Shown here one piece after another: positions 1 to 6,227 of a stretch of 8,139 nt of DNA. This stretch comes from Caldimicrobium thiodismutans. GTDB taxonomy: Bacteria > Desulfobacterota > Thermodesulfobacteria > Thermodesulfobacteriales > Thermodesulfobacteriaceae. The DNA lies in contig PNIE01000054.1 in NCBI GenBank assembly GCA_002877875.1, forward strand, positions 1-8,139, given 5' to 3'. The notes under the pieces are model-generated. The model was not told the DNA's origin. It did no database searches and saw only the letters and a program-made list of their open reading frames with translations. Every line of letters starts with the position of its first letter. Within the stretch, counting starts at the first letter, position 1. Made by a program: the position numbers and the translations under genes.

Positions 1-998
1 AAGTTTTAGCTGAAAAGTTAATTTACAAAGAAGTCGAACTTATTTATAAAGCCAATTTTCCCCTTGAAGATAAGAAGGTAAGATTATGGGTTCCTCTTCC
101 TATGAATACCTCCTTTCAACACTTAAACACTCTGGAAATAAAAGGATCCTTTTCTTCCTCTAAAATTACCCATGAAAGGGTTTATAAGACCCCTATATTT
201 TATGCCGAATTTGAGAAAGGGGCCCCTAAATATCTGGAGTTAAAAATGAGAATCGCCCTTTTTGGGAGGAAACCTGTTAATTTCTCACAGCTTCCTCAAA
301 ACAACAAGGCAATTCCTGAAAAAGTAAAGATCTTTTTGAGGCCAACCCAACACATTCCCATAGATGGAGTTGTTAAGGAGACAGCTCGAAGGATAATTCA
401 GGGAAAAAACACTGATCTTGAAAAAGTCAAAGCCATTTATAATTGGGTGGTTGAAAATACTTATAGAGATCCGAGGGTTAAAGGCTGTGGTGTAGGAGAT
501 GCAGGAAAGGCCCTTGAGAGTGGGACCCTTGGAGGAAAATGCACTGATATTAGCTCAATCTTTGTAGCCCTCTGTAGAGCCGCAGGAATTCCTGCCAGAG
601 AGATCTTTGGTTTAAGAGTACTTCCCTCAGAGCTTGCTCTGAGTATCTCCAATGTAAAAGGAGACGCAACTATGGCCCAACATTGTAAAGCAGAGTTCTG
701 GTTAAATGGTTGGATCCCTGCAGACCCTGCAGATGTGAGAAAATTTATATTGGAAGAAAAAATTCAAAAAGTGGATGATCCCAGAGTTAAGAGGATCAAG
801 GAATTTCTCTTTGGTGGTTGGGACAATCATTGGGTGATGTTTAATTATGCCCGAGACTTTGTGCTTGAGCCCCCTCCTACAACCCATGAGCCCATCAATG
901 AATTTATGTATCCCCAGGCTGAAGTTGATGGAAAATTATTAGACAAATTGGAGGTAACCTTTGAATATTCTAAATATGAAGTAAAAACCCTTAACTAA
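1..998 (+). CDS. Transglutaminase-like cysteine protein, N-terminus cut by window edge
   Basis: The frame is open from base 3 with no stop or clear start before the left edge. The residues before the first ATG (102) read as family sequence, including VRLWVPLP at 81-104, so that ATG is internal and the true start lies outside the window. Counting from it, the transglutaminase core has all three triad residues: Cys147 in GGKCTD, His194 in AQHCKAEFW and Asp208 in GWIPADPAD. Late motifs are DNHWVMFNYARDF at 241-253 followed by a Pro-rich EPPPT. Most bacterial proteins with this fold are predicted proteases or peptide/amide-bond enzymes rather than true cross-linkers, and the substrate here is unknown. 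Any signal peptide would be off-window, so location is undecided. It is first of three closely spaced plus-strand genes, 11 nt before an iron-sulfur reductase gene, which suggests co-transcription. The fold call is firm; the cellular role is not. Confidence 0.88.
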   Translation, partial: VLAEKLIYKEVELIYKANFPLEDKKVRLWVPLPMNTSFQHLNTLEIKGSFSSSKITHERVYKTPIFYAEFEKGAPKYLELKMRIALFGRKPVNFSQLPQNNKAIPEKVKIFLRPTQHIPIDGVVKETARRIIQGKNTDLEKVKAIYNWVVENTYRDPRVKGCGVGDAGKALESGTLGGKCTDISSIFVALCRAAGIPAREIFGLRVLPSELALSISNVKGDATMAQHCKAEFWLNGWIPADPADVRKFILEEKIQKVDDPRVKRIKEFLFGGWDNHWVMFNYARDFVLEPPPTTHEPINEFMYPQAEVDGKLLDKLEVTFEYSKYEVKTLN

Positions 999-1003
999 GG
1001 AGG
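997..1003 (+). promoter_or_regulatory. Shine-Dalgarno site of the HgdB-family gene
   Basis: AAGGAGG overlaps the TAA stop of the upstream transglutaminase gene and sits 6 nt before the ATG at 1010. It is a near-perfect anti-16S match at good spacing and fixes the start of the second gene. The overlap with the previous stop codon fits one polycistronic message. Confidence 0.85.
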
Positions 1004-1009
1004 AAAAAG

Positions 1010-2317
1010 ATGCAAAGAAGTGCCTCTTTTGAAGTAAAGGTTTATCCTGAGCTTTGGAAAGTTCTTGATATAGATATTGAGCGTTTAGATAAAATGAGAA
1101 TGGTGCTAGGGGAGGTTTATGAAAAGCACTTTCTCTCTCAAGAGAATCGTCCTAAGGGAATGGCCTATTTTGACTGGGTTATCTCTGAAATTCACGGAGG
1201 AAGGATTAAAGAAATTCTTGAAGCTAAGAGAGAAGGGCGAGTGGTTGTGGGGACCTTTTGCATTTACATCCCTGAAGAAATAATTCTTGCCCTTGACGGA
1301 ATTTGCATTGGCTTATGTGCAGGATCACCAGGAACCATCCCTGATGCGGAAAAAATTCTTCCAAGAAATATTTGTCCTATGGTGAAGTCTGCTTTTGGCT
1401 TTAATATTGCAAAAGTTTGTCCCTATTTTCAAAGTGTTGATTTTGTCTATGGAGAGACAACCTGTGATGCCAAAAAGAAAACCTGGGAAATCCTCAATGA
1501 ATATATTTCTACCTATGTGATGGAAATCCCACAAATGAAAAGAGAACATGATAAAAGACTTTGGTTAGAGGAAGTTAAACTTTTTATTGAGAAAATGGAA
1601 TCCCTCTCTAAAAAGAAGCTTACCCTTGAGCGTCTTCTTGAAGGGATAAAAATCATGAATGCTAAAAGAAAAGCCTTGCAAAGATTAAATAACTTAAGAA
1701 GTTTCAATCCAGCTCCCATAAGTGGCAAGGATTGTCTTCTCATAGAACAAATTGCCTTCTATGATGATCCTATAAGATTTACTAAGAAAGTAAATGAACT
1801 CTGCGATGAACTGGAAGAAAAAGTAAAACGAGGAGAGGGAGTAAAAGACCCTCAGGCTTTGCGCATTATGGTTTCAGGAACACCTATGGCCCTTCCTAAC
1901 TGGAAGCTTCATAATATTGTTGAAAGTCTTGGAGGAATGGTAGTGAATGAAGAATCCTGCATAGGAACTCGTTATTTCAAAGATTTAATGCCTGAAGATT
2001 TTTCAGATTTAGAATCTGCTCTTAAAGCCTTAGTTGACCGCTATATGAAAATTGACTGCTCCTGTTTTACCCCTAATGATGAAAGAGTGGAACAGGTTTT
2101 AAAAGAATACAGGGATTCCAAGGCAGAGGGTATCATTTACTATTCTCTAGCTTTTTGTCATACATATAATATTGAGGCATACAAAATTCAAAAAGCCTGT
2201 GAAAAAGAAGGCATCCCCTTTCTCTTTATTGAAACAGACTATTCTCCAGAAGATATTGGACAAATTCAGACAAGAATTGAGGCCTTTTTTGAAACCATTA
2301 GGGAGAGACGGAGGTAA
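1010..2317 (+). CDS. 2-hydroxyacyl-CoA dehydratase subunit D / double-cubane-cluster family protein
   Basis: This 435-residue protein belongs to the HgdB/FldB/BcrB superfamily of iron-sulfur proteins reduced by an ATP-driven activator. Family motifs run the whole length: CIYIPEE at 84-90, the LCAGS segment at 102-106, LPRNICPMVKS at 117-127, CPYF at 137-140, GETTCDAKKK at 148-157, DCSCFTPNDER at 349-359, AFCHTYN at 381-387 and IETDYSPEDIGQIQTRIEAF at 407-426. There are 13 cysteines. Cys84, Cys122 and Cys383 lie at the usual cluster-ligand positions, Cys152 being an alternative; that assignment is by family analogy. Only one dehydratase-type subunit is encoded, 2 nt before its activator, as in double-cubane-cluster protein (DCCP) pairs and Escherichia coli YjiM/YjiL. 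Homodimeric DCCP carries an [8Fe-9S] cluster and reduces small molecules such as acetylene in vitro; its natural substrate is unknown. A true 2-hydroxyacyl-CoA dehydratase would normally have a second subunit gene, not seen here. The family is certain; DCCP is the favoured reading. Confidence 0.9.
   Translation: MQRSASFEVKVYPELWKVLDIDIERLDKMRMVLGEVYEKHFLSQENRPKGMAYFDWVISEIHGGRIKEILEAKREGRVVVGTFCIYIPEEIILALDGICIGLCAGSPGTIPDAEKILPRNICPMVKSAFGFNIAKVCPYFQSVDFVYGETTCDAKKKTWEILNEYISTYVMEIPQMKREHDKRLWLEEVKLFIEKMESLSKKKLTLERLLEGIKIMNAKRKALQRLNNLRSFNPAPISGKDCLLIEQIAFYDDPIRFTKKVNELCDELEEKVKRGEGVKDPQALRIMVSGTPMALPNWKLHNIVESLGGMVVNEESCIGTRYFKDLMPEDFSDLESALKALVDRYMKIDCSCFTPNDERVEQVLKEYRDSKAEGIIYYSLAFCHTYNIEAYKIQKACEKEGIPFLFIETDYSPEDIGQIQTRIEAFFETIRERRR
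2310..2314 (+). promoter_or_regulatory. Shine-Dalgarno site supporting a GTG start
   Basis: GGAGG lies at the very end of the preceding coding region, 5 nt before GTG at 2320. It supports the non-ATG start of the activator gene, whose first residues MRILGIDLGS already form the first phosphate-binding motif, so a later start would destroy the domain. Confidence 0.8.
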
Positions 2318-2319
2318 GA

Positions 2320-3069
2320 GTGAGAATTTTAGGAATTGATCTTGGTTCTCGCACTATAAAATGGGTTTATTTTGAAGGAGAGAACCTTAAGGACTTTGGA
2401 GTAATTGAAAGTGGGTATAATCCCCTTGACAAGGTAAGGCCTTTTTTTGAAAAAATAAGGCCTGAAAAAACTGTAGCCACTGGTTACGGGAGGCATCTTG
2501 CTAAGGAAGCCCTTAAGGCTGAAGTTGTAACTGAAATCAAAGCCCACGCTACAGGAATCTATTACTTAAATCCTGAAATAAGAACTATCATCGATATAGG
2601 TGGGCAGGACTCAAAGGTCATAAAAATTGATGAAAAAGGAAGAGTTTTAAATTTCCTGATGAATGAAAAATGTGCAGCAGGTACAGGAAGATTTCTTGAG
2701 ATTATGGCCTTAGGCCTTGGAATTACCCTTGAGGATTTAAGCCAGGCTCCTCTACTTAAAAATCCAAAGATTAAGATCGGAAGTATGTGCACCGTATTTG
2801 CTGAATCAGAGGTTATATCTCTCAAACATAAAGGAGTTAGTCTTGAGGAAATCATAATGGCCATTCATGAGTCCATTGCAGAAAGAATTATGGTTATGCT
2901 TGAAAGACTGGGAGTAGAAGAAAAAGTAGCCTTTACTGGAGGAGTTGCTAAAAATAAAGCTTTAAAGGCTCTTTTAGAGAGTAAACTCAAGCTTTCGATT
3001 TTCTCTCCTGACTATCCAGAGATCACAGGGGCTTTAGGAGCAGCTCTTTTAGCTCTAAAGGGGATCTAG
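2320..3069 (+). CDS. HgdC-type ATP-dependent activator/reductase (ASKHA fold, [4Fe-4S])
   Basis: This 249-residue protein is the partner reductase of the preceding gene. It matches CoA-substrate enzyme activase / BadF-BadG family proteins in length and motifs. ASKHA nucleotide-binding elements are GIDLGS at 5-10, IDIGGQDSK at 91-99, AGTGRFLE at 120-127, FTGGVAKN at 205-212 and TGALGAAL at 236-243. The two cysteines expected to hold a [4Fe-4S] cluster across the homodimer are Cys118 in NEKCAAGTG and Cys157 in GSMCTVFAESEV. In characterised relatives (HgdC, FldI, DCCP reductase), ATP hydrolysis drives low-potential one-electron transfer to the partner protein in the cytoplasm. Start is GTG, 2 nt after the partner's stop and behind a strong Shine-Dalgarno, implying coupled expression. 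It ends the plus-strand block with TAG at 3067-3069. All key residues are present and nothing looks damaged. Confidence 0.93.
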   Translation: MRILGIDLGSRTIKWVYFEGENLKDFGVIESGYNPLDKVRPFFEKIRPEKTVATGYGRHLAKEALKAEVVTEIKAHATGIYYLNPEIRTIIDIGGQDSKVIKIDEKGRVLNFLMNEKCAAGTGRFLEIMALGLGITLEDLSQAPLLKNPKIKIGSMCTVFAESEVISLKHKGVSLEEIIMAIHESIAERIMVMLERLGVEEKVAFTGGVAKNKALKALLESKLKLSIFSPDYPEITGALGAALLALKGI

Positions 3070-3074
3070 TTTTT

Positions 3075-3962
3075 TTATCTTTTCAACAACTTTGAATAAA
3101 AAATATAAGTTTCTTTAGGACCAAGCCTTTTACTAATTAGGATATAAACTAAAGCTCCTAAGGGTATAGTTAAAAGCAATCTCAAAAGAGAATTATTTAT
3201 AAAAATTTGAACTAGGTATATAACAAACCAAAGAAAAAAGAGTGCGATAAAGAAAGTGATAAAGCTCTTTAAAAAGAGGGTTTTTTTCGGAAACCCAAGA
3301 AAGTGGAAACTTAAGATAAGAAGAAAGAGACATTGAGCAAAAAGCCCTATAGTAGTTCCTAGGGCAACTCCTTTTATCCCAAAGTTCCTTATGGTAAAAA
3401 GGATTATTAAAAGATTGGTAATAACAGCAAGAAAGGACCCAGCAGCTGGGATACTTGTTTTATTTAGAGCATAAAAGAGTGGAACCGAGACTTTTGAAAG
3501 GCCATAGAAAGGTAGGGCTAAGGCAAAAATTTTTAAAATCTCTGCGGTCCAAAAGGTGTCTTCCGCCCTAAAAGCCCCCCTTTCAAAGAGGACTTTAACC
3601 ACTTCTTCAGAGAGAAAAAAAAGTCCAAGGGCAGAAGGTAACGAAACACTTAAGGAAACCACAAGGGCTTTACTATAAGTATCCTTAGCAAGGGTAAAAT
3701 TCCTAGAAGTAATATTTCTTGTAAGCTCTGGCAGCAAAGCCTGAGAAAGCCCTACTCCAAAAAGACCTAAAGGAACATACATAATTCTAAAAGCATAACT
3801 ATACCAAGAGACTGCCCCCTCTCCACAGGTAGAGGCAAAAAAGGTATTAATAAAAATATTTATTTGAACTGCCGAAAAACCTATTACTACAGGAAAAATA
3901 AGTTTTAATATTTCATGAAATTCTTTAAGGAAAAAATCTGTTTTGAATTTAAAGTAAAAACT
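3075..3962 (-). CDS. murJ: MurJ lipid II flippase, C-terminal part (separate frame)
   Basis: This frame carries the second part of MurJ, about 295 residues from the A-run at 3962-3971 to TAA at 3077-3075. It begins SFYFKFKTDFF, then FPVVIGFSAVQINIFIN, ASTCGEGAVSWYSYAFR and YVPLGLFGVGLSQALLPEL, matching the middle of MurJ/MviN, where family members have a conserved Arg in the YA-x-R segment (here Arg283 of the joined protein). Several hydrophobic helices follow, ending YSKLLKR. The frame is open back to about 4043 but has no ATG, GTG or TTG between there and 3782. The ATG at 3780-3782 lies inside the conserved segment and lacks a Shine-Dalgarno. So this is not an independent gene; it should be read as a continuation of the 3905-4633 frame. 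Stop-to-stop distance to the convergent activator gene is 5 bp. Confidence 0.85.
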   Translation of the reverse strand, partial: SFYFKFKTDFFLKEFHEILKLIFPVVIGFSAVQINIFINTFFASTCGEGAVSWYSYAFRIMYVPLGLFGVGLSQALLPELTRNITSRNFTLAKDTYSKALVVSLSVSLPSALGLFFLSEEVVKVLFERGAFRAEDTFWTAEILKIFALALPFYGLSKVSVPLFYALNKTSIPAAGSFLAVITNLLIILFTIRNFGIKGVALGTTIGLFAQCLFLLILSFHFLGFPKKTLFLKSFITFFIALFFLWFVIYLVQIFINNSLLRLLLTIPLGALVYILISKRLGPKETYIFYSKLLKR

Positions 3963-4633
3963 TTTTTTTTTAGAAGGGGATATTGCATTAAGGCTTGAAG
4001 AAGCCCTCCCAAAGTAACTCCTAAAGCCATAGCATAAATAGGTTCATAAGAGGTTTTAGAGAGAAGGTAATACCCGAAAAGACCTATCAGGATTGAAGAG
4101 AGATTAAAAAAACCTGAAGAGAGTGCAGGAAGAAAAAAAACTCCAAGAGAATTTAGAAGGCCAGCAAAGATAGCAGAAAGACTGATAAAAAACAAAAAAG
4201 GCATCATAAGCCGAGTCAGAGAGACAGTTAAAGAAACTTTAGAAGGATCCTCTTTAAAGCCAGGAGCAATGAGAGAGACTATATGGGGCGCTAAAATAAA
4301 ACCAATTGAAATTATAAGAGTGAGAATCAAAATTATATTAGATAAGATGATAGAGGCTTTTTGGAAGGCACTCTCAAGCCCTTCTTTTTCAGTAGTTGCT
4401 GTAAAGACTTTGACGAAAGCTCCAGCAAGGGCACCTTCAGCAAAGAGGTCACGAAGAAGATTAGGTATTCTATATGCCACTACAAAGGCATCCATAGCCT
4501 TTCCTGCGCCAAATAGATAGGCAAAAACCTGTTCCCGAACTAAACCAAGAATTCTACTTATAAAGACAGCAAGAGTTACCAGACTTGCACTTCTTGTGAC
4601 CTTTTCAATACGGGAGAGTTCTGTATCTTTCAA
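3905..4633 (-). CDS. murJ: MurJ lipid II flippase, N-terminal part (frame interrupted)
   Basis: MurJ is the essential inner-membrane flippase that moves the peptidoglycan precursor lipid II to the periplasmic face (MOP superfamily, 14 transmembrane helices). Residues 18-80 carry the family hallmark: ISRILGLVREQ at 25-35, FGAGKAMDAFVVAYRIPNLL at 41-60 and FAEGALAGAFV at 64-74, with the conserved charged residues of the central cavity (Arg27, Arg33, Asp48, Arg55). More membrane helices follow (about 96-120, 140-160, 165-190). Homology holds to LLKKK at 220-224; after that the frame gives unrelated sequence and stops at 3905-3907, so the 242-residue product alone would lack about half the flippase. 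Start is TTG at 4633-4631, since the next Met is too far inside; upstream GGATAGG is a weak Shine-Dalgarno. It lies 2 nt after the pstB stop, suggesting coupling to the phosphate-transport operon. Confidence 0.87.
   Translation of the reverse strand: MKDTELSRIEKVTRSASLVTLAVFISRILGLVREQVFAYLFGAGKAMDAFVVAYRIPNLLRDLFAEGALAGAFVKVFTATTEKEGLESAFQKASIILSNIILILTLIISIGFILAPHIVSLIAPGFKEDPSKVSLTVSLTRLMMPFLFFISLSAIFAGLLNSLGVFFLPALSSGFFNLSSILIGLFGYYLLSKTSYEPIYAMALGVTLGGLLQALMQYPLLKKKVFTLNSKQIFSLKNFMKY
3962..3971 (-). other. A10 homopolymer joining the two murJ frames (candidate slippage/frameshift site)
   Basis: On the coding strand the run reads CTT CTA AAA AAA AAA GTT in the upstream frame (Leu-Leu-Lys-Lys-Lys-Val). 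Downstream MurJ homology continues in the -1 frame, as AAA AAA AAA AGT TTT TAC (Lys-Lys-Lys-Ser-Phe-Tyr). One extra A in the mRNA, or a -1 ribosomal slip, joins 224 upstream to 295 downstream residues, giving 519, the usual MurJ size. The upstream frame otherwise stops at 3905. I see no Shine-Dalgarno-like stimulator just upstream (ATATCCCCTTCT) and no strong GC hairpin just downstream. That makes polymerase slippage or a homopolymer sequencing error likelier than dnaX-style ribosomal frameshifting. Confidence 0.6.
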
Positions 4634-4635
4634 GC

Positions 4636-5394
4636 CTATCCAAAGCGCCCAGTTATATAACTTTCAGTAAGCTTATTTTCAGGATTGGTGAAAATCTTTT
4701 CTGTAGGGCCAAATTCAATGATTTCACCAAGATACATAAAGGCAGTATAATCAGAGATTCTTGCAGCCTGTTGCATATTATGAGTTACAATTACAATGGT
4801 AATTTTAGACTTAAGTTGTATGATTAGGTCTTCAATTTTTCCTGTAGAAATAGGATCAAGGGCTGAAGTTGGCTCATCAAAGAGCAAAACCTCTGGCTCA
4901 ACAGCAATAGCTCGTGCAATACAGAGTCTTTGCTGTTGGCCTCCGGAAAGTCCAAAGGCACTTTGGTTAAGTTTGTCCTTTACTTCCTCCCACAAAGCTG
5001 CTTCTTTTAAAGCCTTCTCAACTCTATCCTGAAGTTCCCTTTTGTTCTTAATTCCTCTAAGCCGCAAACCATAAGCTACATTGTCAAATATACTCATTGG
5101 AAAGGGTGTGGGTTTCTGAAAAACCATACCAATTTTGGAACGAAGTTCAATTAAATCTATATCATTAGAGAGAATATTTCTTCCTTGAAAGATAATTTCT
5201 CCCTCATATCGATTTCCGGGATACAAATCGTGAATTCTGTTTATACAGCGAAGAAGTGTAGTTTTTCCACATCCTGAGGGGCCAATAAGGGCAGTTATCT
5301 TGTTTTTAAAGATCTGAAGATTGATGTTTTTCAAAGCTTGGATATTACCAGCGTAATAAAAATTTAAATTTTTTATTTCGATTTCTACCTTCAT
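4636..5394 (-). CDS. pstB: Phosphate ABC transporter ATP-binding protein PstB
   Basis: This 252-residue cytoplasmic ATPase powers high-affinity inorganic phosphate import through PstCA. All ABC elements are in order: Walker A GPSGCGKTT at 38-46, Q-loop Gln93 in FQKPTPFPMS (the PTPFP form typical of PstB), signature LSGGQQQR at 149-156, Walker B VLLFDEP at 169-175 with catalytic Glu174, D-loop SALD at 177-180 and H-loop His205. The end SYITGRFG matches the usual PstB C-terminus, and length is normal. The ATG overlaps the pstA stop in an ATGA arrangement, so translation is probably coupled. It ends with TAG at 4638-4636, directly before murJ. The phoU gene that often follows pstB is not there. 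Confidence 0.97.
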   Translation of the reverse strand: MKVEIEIKNLNFYYAGNIQALKNINLQIFKNKITALIGPSGCGKTTLLRCINRIHDLYPGNRYEGEIIFQGRNILSNDIDLIELRSKIGMVFQKPTPFPMSIFDNVAYGLRLRGIKNKRELQDRVEKALKEAALWEEVKDKLNQSAFGLSGGQQQRLCIARAIAVEPEVLLFDEPTSALDPISTGKIEDLIIQLKSKITIVIVTHNMQQAARISDYTAFMYLGEIIEFGPTEKIFTNPENKLTESYITGRFG

Positions 5395-6227
5395 GCCTTA
5401 AACTTCAATCTTACCAAATATCTACCCACAATAGCCAGAAGAAGAATAAAGAGGGTTATAAGAAAAGAAGCTCCCCAGGCTTGTTTATGCCAGTCCTCAT
5501 AAGGTCCCATAGCATACTGAAAAATGGTGACAGTAAGGGAAGCCATAGGCTGGAAGATATTATAAGTGGTATACGCATTATTAAAAGAGGTAAATAAAAG
5601 TGGAGCTGCTTCACCGGCAACTCTTGCTATGGCAAGGATTACTCCAGTAAAGATTCCAACCCCTGCTCCGCGGTATACCACTTGGAAGATGACTTTATAA
5701 TAGGGCGCACCCAGGGCAAAGGCTGCCTCTCTCAAAGTCCAAGGTACAAGGGATAACATATTTTCCGTGGTTCTCACAATTATAGGAATCATAATTATAG
5801 CCAAAGAAACACCCCCAGCAAGACCACTAAAATGGCCCATAGGCTTTACCATAAAAGCAAATACAAAAGTTCCCACAATGATTGCAGGAATACTGATCAT
5901 AATATCAGCAATAAAGCTAATTATTCTAGAAATTATATAATTCCTTCCATATTCAGCCAAAAAAGTCCCTCCAAGAATTCCCACAGGCACTCCTATAAGA
6001 GTTGCTGTTAAAGTAATAAGTAAATGACCTATAAGGGCATGTTTTAAGCCTCCACCAGGTATACCAGGAGGAGTGGGTTCATTGAGAAATAAAGAAGGCG
6101 TAAGAGCAGTAATTCCATGACGAATAATATCAAAAAGGATAAAGATTAACCAAAAAAGACCCCAAAGAGCAGTTAGAAAACAAAAAAAAAGGGCAAGTTT
6201 GTTAATAATTTTTCTTCGACGTATCAT
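5391..6227 (-). CDS. pstA: Phosphate ABC transporter permease PstA
   Basis: This 278-residue inner-membrane permease forms the phosphate channel with PstC. Hydrophobic helices lie near 11-35, 64-90, 106-128, 135-152, 188-205 and 250-270. Family marks are PGGGLKHALIGHLLIT at 57-72, the EAA loop REAAFALGAPYYKVIFQVV at 166-184 that docks on PstB, and ARVAGEAAPLLFT at 201-213 just after it. Length is normal for PstA. The start codon ATG overlaps the pstC TGA by 4 nt and its own TGA overlaps the pstB ATG by 4 nt, so order and coupling match a standard pst operon. No Shine-Dalgarno is evident before the ATG, which fits reinitiation after pstC. A T9 run on the coding strand near the N-terminus (6190-6182) encodes part of a Leu/Phe-rich helix and leaves the frame intact. 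Confidence 0.96.
   Translation of the reverse strand: MIRRRKIINKLALFFCFLTALWGLFWLIFILFDIIRHGITALTPSLFLNEPTPPGIPGGGLKHALIGHLLITLTATLIGVPVGILGGTFLAEYGRNYIISRIISFIADIMISIPAIIVGTFVFAFMVKPMGHFSGLAGGVSLAIIMIPIIVRTTENMLSLVPWTLREAAFALGAPYYKVIFQVVYRGAGVGIFTGVILAIARVAGEAAPLLFTSFNNAYTTYNIFQPMASLTVTIFQYAMGPYEDWHKQAWGASFLITLFILLLAIVGRYLVRLKFKA

Noticed and set aside
102..998. Transglutaminase gene starting at ATG 102
   Set aside because: The 33 codons before it are open and read as family sequence (for example VRLWVPLP), so the start is beyond the left edge.
1010..3069. Classical 2-hydroxyglutaryl-CoA dehydratase operon (hgdCAB)
   Set aside because: Only one dehydratase-type subunit is present, gene order differs and there is no glutaconate CoA-transferase in view; a DCCP-like pair fits better.
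3046..3076. Intrinsic terminator after the plus-strand operon
   Set aside because: The stem is only about six pairs, mostly A-T with a G-T wobble, and is separated from the T7 tract by 8 nt; too weak to annotate.
3075..3782. C-terminal MurJ part as a free-standing gene starting at ATG 3782
   Set aside because: The ATG lies inside a conserved MurJ segment, has no Shine-Dalgarno, and homology continues upstream to 3962, so it is the second half of one gene.
4269..4520. Plus-strand reading frame inside murJ, and similar frames opposite other genes
   Set aside because: They lie wholly antisense to well-conserved genes, have no recognisable domain and no ribosome-binding context; they are by-products of the real coding frames.
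6182..6190. A9/T9 run in pstA as a second frameshift
   Set aside because: The PstA frame and homology continue unbroken across it.
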